Of a DNA stretch of 64,000 nucleotides, positions 53,971 through 62,756 are shown piece by piece. The notes under the pieces are model-generated. The model had not been told where the DNA came from and did not search any database. It worked only from the letters and a program-made list of their open reading frames with translations. The DNA is taken from contig CANTFK010000800.1 of assembly GCA_947646735.1 (NCBI GenBank), positions 310,001 to 374,000 on the forward strand, written 5' to 3'. Origin of the DNA: Peronospora farinosa. Lineage: Eukaryota; Oomycota; Peronosporomycetes; Peronosporales; Peronosporaceae. Numbering within the stretch: the stretch's first letter is position 1; every line of letters begins with the position of its first letter. The translations under genes and the position numbers were made by a program.

Positions 53971-55392
53971 TCAGAGCAGCCTGTCGATATATGCCCGGTC
54001 AATTGTCCAAGCCTCCACAAACTGTACAGTGCGCAACTCTTGAATAGTTCCCGAACGCGCATCCAAAATACGATAACCGATCGAATTCTTCGCGTAGCCA
54101 AGAAAGATCGCCGGTTTACCAGGATTTTCTAATTTAGTTTTCCGTAAAATCTTCTGTGTAAATACGAACACTACACAACCCCATATCCGGACATTTGATA
54201 AATCAGGACGTCTTCCAAAACGTCGAGTATATGGTGTGTCACCATCCAAAGCTTCACTGGGTATGATATTTAATATCTCCAACGCAAATGTAAATGCATC
54301 GCCCCATAACAGATCCGGCATGTCCACCGTTGTAAGCAAACTGCGTACACGGGACATCACGATGCCGTTCATCCGTTCAACTAAGCCATTCTCCTCTGGG
54401 CTATATGCATTAGTCCACAAAAAGTCCACTCCGTGTTGGCGAAGGAACTGTTTCAATTGTCGGTTCACAAGTTCCCTTCCTTGGTCAGTGGAAAACACTT
54501 GAATGTGATGGCCTTGTGCCATAAGCCATGCCAAATGAGAAATTACGACTGTAGTAGCCTCTCGTTTTTCTTTGCGTAAAAAACCCCATACGTAACGTGT
54601 TGCCTCATCTTGAATGAGCTGGAAGTGTTTATACCCGTCATACGTACCCACACCAATGTAGCACATATCAGACATTAGCTTCTGATATGGTACTGTCGAC
54701 CGTGTAGTTACTAAGTTTTTGTATGACATTCGCTGCATACGTGATTGAATACATGTCCAGCATCGGTTTCTCGGGGTACGAACGTTCCCAGTCATAGCCA
54801 AACCATGCACTGTATTGTTTCTTATCATCCGCTGCAAGGCCCCATAATTTATGTGACCAAGGCGGGTATGCCATAACGCGAAAACTCGCTCATTAGCATG
54901 TGAAAGGGACTTCACTTGGCTCACCGGGACAGTGAAGGATATGAGGCGATAACGACCATGTCTTTTTACTAATTGCAGTAGCAAATCACCTTTTTTCAGC
55001 CAAGCGCATTGCTGTTGCTTGAACTTGAAAAAGTCCCATCCATCTTGTTCCAGCCTATCCAAGCTCAACAAATTTGTTGTTCCAGTCGGTGTGCAAAGGA
55101 CGCTCGATAAAGAAAGGGAATTCATAGCATGAGGGGGAGTCTCATTCCTTACTCTGCGTTCCACTTCCCCAATCTGTTCTGTAAATTGGGACGCTTTGCC
55201 TTCCCAGTCAAACACCATCGGTCCATCATTGAATCGCAAATTCATCAGAATCTCCTTCTTCGTGCATACATGACAATCACTTGCTGAATCAAGGACCCAT
55301 TCAATGGTCATATCACTTGTATCGTTCTTAACAGCATTGATCGTTTCATCCGCTTGACGCGACAGCATGGCAACTTCTCTTCTGTTCACCGG
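53971..55392 (-). CDS. Copia E protease-integrase, copy 1
   Basis: Coding starts about 55392 at DPVNRREVAML. The frame's first residues upstream (MIWDRLPHLLRKKK) are an antisense reading of the neighbouring linker, created by the tandem duplication. Protease motif LDSASDCHV; pre-integrase ALWHTRLGHINYGALQRMI with CWTC; integrase D (LIQDEATRYVWGFL), D (VFSTDQGRELVNRQLKQFL), E (YSPEENGLVERMNGIV). Ends IDRLL-stop. About 475 aa. One residue differs from copy 2 (EATTVV versus EAATVV). Confidence 0.75.
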   Translation of the reverse strand, partial: PVNRREVAMLSRQADETINAVKNDTSDMTIEWVLDSASDCHVCTKKEILMNLRFNDGPMVFDWEGKASQFTEQIGEVERRVRNETPPHAMNSLSLSSVLCTPTGTTNLLSLDRLEQDGWDFFKFKQQQCAWLKKGDLLLQLVKRHGRYRLISFTVPVSQVKSLSHANERVFALWHTRLGHINYGALQRMIRNNTVHGLAMTGNVRTPRNRCWTCIQSRMQRMSYKNLVTTRSTVPYQKLMSDMCYIGVGTYDGYKHFQLIQDEATRYVWGFLRKEKREATTVVISHLAWLMAQGHHIQVFSTDQGRELVNRQLKQFLRQHGVDFLWTNAYSPEENGLVERMNGIVMSRVRSLLTTVDMPDLLWGDAFTFALEILNIIPSEALDGDTPYTRRFGRRPDLSNVRIWGCVVFVFTQKILRKTKLENPGKPAIFLGYAKNSIGYRILDARSGTIQELRTVQFVEAWTIDRAYIDRLL

Positions 55393-56035
55393 GTCTAACA
55401 ATAACAGGTCTTTTTTCTTCTGCTTCTTCTTCCTCAAAAGGTGTGGGAGTCTGTCCCATATCACTCATGCCCAGGTAATCATCGTCAGCACTGAGAGCTG
55501 GCAGGCAAGTCGAAGGCACAGAGCCTCGGCGGTTAGACCGATCTCCAGTGTTACGACAAGGGGCAGGCATACTGCGGTTAGACAAGTCCATGCCACCTTC
55601 TCTGCCGCCTTCTCCTCCATCAGTGACGATGCGATACCAATTGGGACTGTATCCAGCTAGACCACGATAACGATACGACCCCATCTCAGCCTGTGCTGGA
55701 CTTGCCGTTCGCTCACGACACGACCCCATCGCAGCCTCTGCTGGACTTGCCGTTCGATCACGACACGACCCCATCTCAGCCTCTGCTGGACTTGCCGCTC
55801 GTGAACGTGACGACCGAGCATTAGCCCTTGCTAATCTCGTCGGATTCTCGCTCAACAATACGCTTCCAGGCCCCCCAGCCCATGCTGGCACGCCAACGTT
55901 TGGAGCATCATCTACTGATACTAAGCCACCACGACTGTTACAGTCATGACGACAACACCTCTTCTTACGATGTCCTATGTTACTTGGCGATCCCAAAGCC
56001 AATGCACTACTCGGTGCAGTGAAGAAACCTCCCAC
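55385..56035 (-). CDS. Copia E linker, copy 2
   Basis: Same linker as copy 1, with three 15-aa repeat units. It runs into protease-integrase copy 1 at the duplication joint, where RPGE leads out of frame (QKRSCHAVASSG). In this copy the joint to the RT start (ADDDYLGMSDMGQ) is in frame. Confidence 0.6.
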
Positions 56036-56089
56036 GCGAACATACGGGATCGTGGTAGATAGGGTAAACTTGCCATTACAATACCAATT

Positions 56090-57511
56090 TCAGAGCAGCC
56101 TGTCGATATATGCCCGGTCAATTGTCCAAGCCTCCACAAACTGTACAGTGCGCAACTCTTGAATAGTTCCCGAACGCGCATCCAAAATACGATAACCGAT
56201 CGAATTCTTCGCGTAGCCAAGAAAGATCGCCGGTTTACCGGGATTTTCTAATTTAGTTTTCCGTAAAATCTTCTGTGTAAATACGAACACTACACAACCC
56301 CATATCCGGACATTTGATAAATCAGGACGTCTTCCAAAACGTCGAGTATATGGTGTGTCACCATCCAAAGCTTCACTGGGTATGATATTTAATATCTCCA
56401 ACGCAAATGTAAATGCATCGCCCCATAACAGATCCGGCATGTCCACCGTTGTAAGCAAACTGCGTACACGGGACATCACGATGCCGTTCATCCGTTCAAC
56501 TAAGCCATTCTCCTCTGGGCTATATGCATTAGTCCACAAAAAGTCCACTCCGTGTTGGCGAAGGAACTGTTTCAATTGTCGGTTCACAAGTTCCCTTCCT
56601 TGGTCAGTGGAAAACACTTGAATGTGATGGCCTTGTGCCATAAGCCATGCCAAATGAGAAATTACGACTGTAGCAGCCTCTCGTTTTTCTTTGCGTAAAA
56701 AACCCCATACGTAACGTGTTGCCTCATCTTGAATGAGCTGGAAGTGTTTATACCCGTCATACGTACCCACACCAATGTAGCACATATCAGACATTAGCTT
56801 CTGATATGGTACTGTCGACCGTGTAGTTACTAAGTTTTTGTATGACATTCGCTGCATACGTGATTGAATACATGTCCAGCATCGGTTTCTCGGGGTACGA
56901 ACGTTCCCAGTCATAGCCAAACCATGCACTGTATTGTTTCTTATCATCCGCTGCAAGGCCCCATAATTTATGTGACCAAGGCGGGTATGCCATAACGCGA
57001 AAACTCGCTCATTAGCATGTGAAAGGGACTTCACTTGGCTCACCGGGACAGTGAAGGATATGAGGCGATAACGACCATGTCTTTTTACTAATTGCAGTAG
57101 CAAATCACCTTTTTTCAGCCAAGCGCATTGCTGTTGCTTGAACTTGAAAAAGTCCCATCCATCTTGTTCCAGCCTATCCAAGCTCAACAAATTTGTTGTT
57201 CCAGTCGGTGTGCAAAGGACGCTCGATAAAGAAAGGGAATTCATAGCATGAGGGGGAGTCTCATTCCTTACTCTGCGTTCCACTTCCCCAATCTGTTCTG
57301 TAAATTGGGACGCTTTGCCTTCCCAGTCAAACACCATCGGTCCATCATTGAATCGCAAATTCATCAGAATCTCCTTCTTCGTGCATACATGACAATCACT
57401 TGCTGAATCAAGGACCCATTCAATGGTCATATCACTTGTATCGTTCTTAACAGCATTGATCGTTTCATCCGCTTGACGCGACAGCATGGCAACTTCTCTT
57501 CTGTTCACCGG
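56090..57511 (-). CDS. Copia E protease-integrase, copy 2
   Basis: Tandem duplicate of copy 1, 2119 bp away, nearly identical. Same DSAS protease and D,D,E integrase motifs. Confidence 0.75.
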   Translation of the reverse strand, partial: PVNRREVAMLSRQADETINAVKNDTSDMTIEWVLDSASDCHVCTKKEILMNLRFNDGPMVFDWEGKASQFTEQIGEVERRVRNETPPHAMNSLSLSSVLCTPTGTTNLLSLDRLEQDGWDFFKFKQQQCAWLKKGDLLLQLVKRHGRYRLISFTVPVSQVKSLSHANERVFALWHTRLGHINYGALQRMIRNNTVHGLAMTGNVRTPRNRCWTCIQSRMQRMSYKNLVTTRSTVPYQKLMSDMCYIGVGTYDGYKHFQLIQDEATRYVWGFLRKEKREAATVVISHLAWLMAQGHHIQVFSTDQGRELVNRQLKQFLRQHGVDFLWTNAYSPEENGLVERMNGIVMSRVRSLLTTVDMPDLLWGDAFTFALEILNIIPSEALDGDTPYTRRFGRRPDLSNVRIWGCVVFVFTQKILRKTKLENPGKPAIFLGYAKNSIGYRILDARSGTIQELRTVQFVEAWTIDRAYIDRLL

Positions 57512-57944
57512 GTCTAACAATAACAGGTCTTTTTTCTTCTGCTTCTTCTTCTTCCTCAAAAGGTGTGGGAGTCTGTCCCATATCACTCATGCCCAGGTAA
57601 TCATCGTCAGCACTGAGAGCTGGCAGGCAAGTCGAAGGCACAGAGCCTCGGCGGTTAGACCGATCTCCAGTGTTACGACAAGGGGCAGGCATACTGCGGT
57701 TAGACAAGTCCATGCCACCTTCTCTGCCGCCTTCTCCTCCATCAGTGACGATGCGATACCAATTGGGACTGTATCCAGCTAGACCACGATAACGATACGA
57801 CCCCATCTCAGCCTGTGCTGGACTTGCCGTTCGCTCACGACACGACCCCATCTCAGCCTCTGCTGGACTTGCCGTTCGATCACGACACGACCCCATCTCA
57901 GCCTCTGCTGGACTTGCCGCTCGTGGACGTGACGACCGAGCATT
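57465..57944 (-). pseudogene. Copia E linker, third partial copy, at inverted junction
   Basis: Linker from MLLGDPKANARSS with three repeat units, truncated at 57944. It reads straight across an inverted joint into the plus-strand copy. The joint shares GCATT (57940-57944) between both sources. Confidence 0.6.
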
Positions 57945-60341
57945 GGCTTTGGGATCGCCAAGTAACATAGGACATCGTAAGAAGAGGTGTTGTCGTCATG
58001 ACTGTAACAGTCGTGGTGGCTTAGTATCAGTAGATGATGCTCCAAACGTTGGCGTGCCAGCATGGGCTGGGGGGCCTGGAAGCGTATTGTTGAGCGAGAA
58101 TCCGACGAGATTAGCAAGGGCTAATGCTCGGTCGTCACGTTCACGAGCGGCAAGTCCAGCAGAGGCTGAGATGGGGTCGTGTCGTGATCGAACGGCAAGT
58201 CCAGCAGAGGCTGCGATGGGGTCGTGTCGTGAGCGAACGGCAAGTCCAGCACAGGATGAGATGGGGTCGTATCGTTATCGTGGTCTAGCTGGATACAGTC
58301 CCAATTGGTATCGCATCGTCACTGATGGAGGAGAAGGCGGCAGAGAAGGTGGCATGGACTTGTCTAACCGCAGTATGCCTGCCCCTTGTCGTAACACTGG
58401 AGATCGGTCTAACCGCCGAGGCTCTGTGCCTTCGACTTGCCTGCCAGCTCTCAGTGCTGACGATGATTACCTGGGCATGAGTGATATGGGACAGACTCCC
58501 ACACCTTTTGAGGAAGAAGAAGCAGAAGAAAAAAGACCTGTTATTGTTAGACCCGGTGAAATGAAAGCTGGAAATGACCCTGAGGCGGCTTTTCGGCGGT
58601 CTACCCGAGTACGACGACAAAATGTACGTCTATCGGATTATGAACTGAATATTTCTGCAGCCCTAGTCATTCAAGCAGTGAATGAACTGCTTGAGCCCAT
58701 GTCAGTTACCGAAGCTTTGAGTGCCCCTGATGCAAAGCAATGGATAAAAGCTCTTGAGACTGAGTATGGCGAATTGATGCGTAATCACGTATGGGAGCTA
58801 GTGGATCGGCCTTCGGGGGTAAAGATTCTAAAGAATAAGTGGATATTTGTGCGCAAACGAAATGCGCAAGGCGACGTGTGCCGGTATCGCACGCGAGTTA
58901 CGATTAAGGGATGCCAGCAAGAGTTTGGTGTCAACTTTTGGGAGACCTACGCTCCAGTAGCGAAGGCTGAGTCCGTGAAATTTGTTTTGCTTCTCGCTCT
59001 GTTCTTGGGCCTGCCTTGTCGCCAAATTGATTTTGTGACAGCATTTTTGAATGGGCCTCTCGATGATGTAGATATCTATATGGAACAGCCCGATTACTTT
59101 AATGATGGTTCTGGTCGCGTTTGCCAGCTGTTACAAAGTCTATATGGATTACGTCAAGCACCTCGTATCTGGTACAAAATGCTGGATGAGTATTTAAGGA
59201 AGTGCGGGTTTCGACGTACGAAAATGGATGCAGGTGTATATGTGCGAACAGTGGGAGAGAACAAAGTCTACATTACCGTATATGTGGATGATCTCTTAAT
59301 TGTGGGAACGGAATCCGACATTGAGATGGTTTTAGTACAGCTGCGAAGCAAGTTTAAAATTAAGGACTTGGGTCCTGTAAAGCATTTGCTTGGAATGGAG
59401 ATATCATACATGCTAGGGTGTCGGATGTCGATTACCCAACACGGCTACATGGAGAAGATTTTAACACGGTTTAAAATGACAAAGTGTAAGCCTGTTCCTA
59501 CACCACAAGTGCAAGGCAACTTTCCGATGCCAGGAAACCCGGATGTGGAACCAGTGTGTGTAGACCCAGATCCAGATATGGATTATCGCCAAATTGTGGG
59601 ATCGTTACAATATTTAGTCCAATGCACGCGTCCAGATATTGCCAACGCAGTGCGAACGTTGGGCAAATTTCTGAATTGCTATACGAGAGAGCACTATGTC
59701 TTGGTAAAAAGAGTGCTCCGTTATTTGAGAGGATCATCTGACTACGGACTACTTTGGACGTTGTCTAACAAGACAAGAGTACCGAAGGATGTGTATGTAA
59801 ACGCATCAAGACCTACAATCGACGTGCAGATTGTGGCATATGCTGATGCTGATTTGGGAAATGAAAGAGATGATCGACGCTCTGTGACTGGATATGTACT
59901 ACAAATGGAGGGTTGTACTTACGTATATACAAGCCATAAACAAAGATTGATTACAGATGATACATGCTGTTCCGAATTTGTGGCTGCGGCTGAATGCAGC
60001 ACTATGATAATGTGGACGCACAATATGTGTAAAGAGCTTGGAGTGAGGCGCAAAAGAACTATTCTATATGAAGATAATCAAGCGGCTATAAAAGTGATCG
60101 AAGCAAACACAGGGGACTACAAGTGAAGAGTGTAGATCTCAAGTACCACAAGATAAGAGATTATGTGGAGAACGACGAGTTTGCTTTGGTATACTGCCCA
60201 TCAGAAGACATGGTGGCAGACATCTTCACCAAGCCTCTTGGCCCGACGCAATTTAAGAAGTTACGGCATATGTTGAATATTGTACCAGTGCCTACGACTA
60301 CCACACCACAAGACATCAGAAACAACGAAGTGGGAGTGTGA
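57943..60341 (+). pseudogene. Copia E linker-RT-RNase H, inverted copy
   Basis: Plus-strand duplicate of the linker and RT/RNase H. Open from 57943 to 60126 (727 aa), joining linker and RT in one frame, then broken by a one-base loss at GACTACAAGTG (the minus copy has an extra A); the frame resumes from 60123 to 60341. Same motifs as the minus copy (VYVDDLLIVG, DNQAAIKV). About six residues differ (e.g. FVRKRN versus FLRKRN, SYMLG versus SYILG). Confidence 0.8.
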
Positions 60342-60520
60342 CGAAGTACAAGATGTCGTGTCCCTGATTCTAGGTGGGACAACGAACAGTTAGTCGTATG
60401 ATGCTGGGACGCATCGTTACAAAGTTGACAGTTGAGGTATACCTGTTGGTATCTACTGTAGTCTAGTCTAACAGAGGGGGTTGTCACCTACGAGGTTTTT
60501 CCCTCCTCAATCCCAAAGTT
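60337..60520 (+). repeat. Truncated LTR of copia E, inverted copy
   Basis: 184 bp of the LTR, beginning TGTGACGAAG right after the inverted RNase H and stopping at CCCAAAGTTG, where it joins gag sequence. Includes a two-base insertion relative to the others (TTACAAAGTTGAC). Confidence 0.8.
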
Positions 60521-61724
60521 GCCCACACTGGCCTTTACTCTGCTTTCTATTTTCCCAGCGTTTACGCTCCGGGAGTTGCGACTTGGACTCATCTATGGCG
60601 TACTTCGGTCGTGTGCAATCTCGCTGGATATGGCCCTTTACATGACAGTTCCAGCATTCACGATTGTCTCCATAATACTTCTTTCCTGTTAAAGCCTTGC
60701 CACTACCACCACCCGACTTCTGGTAATGGTTGCTGCCATGGGCCTTATATTGACTTCGCCCTCGTCGCTTCTCTTTCCAGGGTTGCTGATAGTGTCTTTG
60801 TAGCCGTTTGTCTGGTTCCTTCGCAGTTTGAGCAGCACAAATATTGGGTAGTTGGGTTTCGTTACTTCGGGCATCCAACTCCGATTCTGCTCGAAGAGCA
60901 TTCATCACTTGTGCCGACGACGGAGCCAAACGCTGAATCCCAGGGTCGTAATGCTTAGAAAATTGCCTAACAACCTCACGATGTGTCTGCAACACATTGC
61001 TCAAAATAATCTCGGCGAACTCTTCATCAGAGAGTACTTTTTGGTAATGTTGCAGCTCATTCCGCTGAAGTTCCATCTCACGTAGCCAATCATTCATATT
61101 TCTGTCATGCGTATACTTGTTTGCATACAGTAGTTGTCGTGCAAAGATGTAATTTTTTTTCGCATACTCTCTCTTGGTTTGCTTATCGACAAAGCGCGAC
61201 CACATCGCGTGAGCGCTTGCCTCGTGACAGACAAGCTCAGCATCGGCTGTTGGAATACCATGCAGTATAGCACCACGAGCAACATTATCCATCAACGCAA
61301 ACTGTGTAATTGTTGTCGAAGCTCGTACAACCGACTCATTGTCAATTACACCCCACACATGAATGCGGCGTAAGAACGTTTCCAGCTCAACCGCATACAG
61401 ATCAAAACTCCCATGCATGATCGGCGGTTTGTTGTCTAGCTTCATGCCAAATCCACCGTCAGGTACTTGATGCACTTCAGGCATAGGGGCAAGTATCCCA
61501 CCAGCTCCAGGTAATGAACCACCCGCATTAGGCCTTGCCGCTGGAAATCCTGACCCAGGTAATGGGATAGCCGGTGGCGCGGTTGCGGTGGTAAACTCCC
61601 CACTCAACCCACTAGGTGCAATACCAGACGTCACAGTACTCACAGCGGTCGCACCATTACTCACGCTTGTCAACACATCACTAGTGGCTGTATCGTTTGA
61701 CGACATCTCACTTACTCCAGACAT
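60507..61724 (-). CDS. Copia E gag
   Basis: 405 aa from ATG 61724 (MSGVSEMSSNDTATSDVLTS). Gly/Pro-rich N-terminus, gag core (about 95-300: GSFDLYAVELETFLRRIHVW, YANKYTHDRNMNDWLREMEL, EEFAEIILSNVLQTHREVVR), zinc knuckle CWNCHVKGHIQRDC (about 358-371), basic C-terminus. The last residues (about GQLWD) read into the truncated LTR joined to it. In an undamaged element the frame would continue to the protease. Builds the particle and packages RNA. Looks intact otherwise. Confidence 0.8.
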   Translation of the reverse strand: MSGVSEMSSNDTATSDVLTSVSNGATAVSTVTSGIAPSGLSGEFTTATAPPAIPLPGSGFPAARPNAGGSLPGAGGILAPMPEVHQVPDGGFGMKLDNKPPIMHGSFDLYAVELETFLRRIHVWGVIDNESVVRASTTITQFALMDNVARGAILHGIPTADAELVCHEASAHAMWSRFVDKQTKREYAKKNYIFARQLLYANKYTHDRNMNDWLREMELQRNELQHYQKVLSDEEFAEIILSNVLQTHREVVRQFSKHYDPGIQRLAPSSAQVMNALRAESELDARSNETQLPNICAAQTAKEPDKRLQRHYQQPWKEKRRGRSQYKAHGSNHYQKSGGGSGKALTGKKYYGDNRECWNCHVKGHIQRDCTRPKYAIDESKSQLPERKRWENRKQSKGQCGQLWD

Positions 61725-62162
61725 TGGGTCAATATGTTACTTGGACAGTGCAAGAAGACTTGGGCTCATAACCTGTCACACTTATCACTGCGCAGGTGAG
61801 TGTCGTTGGTCCTGTAATACAGGAGGGCAAGTATCCCACCAGCTCCAGGTAATGAACCACCCGCATTAGGCCTTCCCGCTGGAAATCCTGACCCAGGTAA
61901 TGGGATAGCCGGTGGCGCGGTTGCGGTGGTAAACTCCCCACTCAACCCACTAGGTGCAATACCAGACGTCACAGTACTCACAGCGGTCGCACCATTACTC
62001 ACGCTTGTCAACACATCACTAGTGGCTGTATCGTTTGACGACATCTCACTTACTCCAGACATTGGGTCAATATGTTACTTGGACAGTGCAAGAAGACTTG
62101 GGCTCATAACCTGTCACACTTATCACTGCGCAGGTGAGTGTCGTTGGTCCTGTAATACAGGA
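61487..62162. repeat. 338-bp tandem duplication at copia E 5' end
   Basis: 61487-61824 and 61825-62162 are nearly identical. The unit runs from gag codon ~75 through the gag start, the leader and primer site into the last ~50 bp of the LTR. It leaves a truncated gag frame (62062-61766) upstream of the full gag and an LTR fragment at 61774-61824. Confidence 0.85.
62098..62111 (-). other. Primer-binding site of copia E (half-tRNA type)
   Basis: Minus strand after the 5' LTR: GGTTATGAGCCCAA, identical to the site in copia F and complementary to the initiator tRNA-Met anticodon arm. Confidence 0.65.
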
Positions 62163-62392
62163 ATACAGAGTAGGGAATAGAGAACACGGAACACTTGCTT
62201 CCCACTGAGCAACTTTGGGATTGAAAAGGGAAAAACCTCGTAGGTGACAACCCCCTCTGTTAGACTAGACTACAGTAGATACCAACAGGTATACCTCAAC
62301 TGTCAACTGTAACGATGCGTTCCAGCATCATACGACTAACTGTTCGGTGTCCCACCTAGAATCAGGGACACGACATCTTGTACTTCGTCACA
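62112..62392 (-). repeat. 5' LTR of copia E
   Basis: 281 bp, TGTCACAC..TTCGTCACA on the plus strand, followed by the ACCTG target copy. Nearly identical to the 3' LTR (e.g. GAAAAGGG versus GAGGAGGG). Confidence 0.9.
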
Positions 62393-62397
62393 ACCTG

Positions 62398-62756
62398 TAT
62401 GTAAATGATTATTGACATGGACGACATTCGTCCTAGAGCCGCCGAGGTGTTAAGCAGCTACTCGGATGATGTCTTTATCGATTCATCAGTATCCAATCAC
62501 TGCTTGCTCGTATCGATAGCCGAGACAAGACACTATTCTTGAGGCAGCTCAGCAGAATTTTAGCTACTAATACACAATATGATTAACGACTTGGCTTGGA
62601 GCTGTCATGTCATACGTATTGGGCGCACCAATTTGCTCAGCGTCTTGGTGACACGACAGCTACCATTTTCATACTATGTCCTATCAATACCTTCATGCTC
62701 ACTACTTCCCTTTGACCTACACATAACTCACAGCATTATCTTCTTTGACAATTTGC
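62398..62756. other. Intergenic, 3' side of galactokinase
   Basis: About 360 bp without a recognised gene. Probably includes the galactokinase 3' untranslated region. Confidence 0.4.

Larger units (their letters stand above)
51249..62397 (-). mobile_element. Copia element E, one insertion, internally rearranged
   Basis: Outer LTRs at 51254-51534 and 62112-62392 (281 bp each, TGTCACAC..TTCGTCACA) are flanked by ACCTG (51249-51253 and 62393-62397), so the whole 11.1 kb entered, or is bounded, as one element. Minus orientation: 5' LTR, primer site, gag, [inverted LTR-RNase H-RT block], protease-integrase copy 2, linker, protease-integrase copy 1, linker, RT-RNase H, 3' LTR. A regular element would be about 5 kb. 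Rearrangements: a tandem duplication of about 2.1 kb (53312-55384 and 55385-57503), an inverted block (57940-60520) and a 338-bp duplication (61487-61824 and 61825-62162). Confidence 0.85.

Noticed and set aside
57465..57586. N-terminal residues MIWDRLPHLLRKKK of the integrase ORFs as the true protein start
   Set aside because: These codons are the linker-RT region read in another frame, placed there by the tandem duplication. Homology to the protease begins at DPVNRREV.
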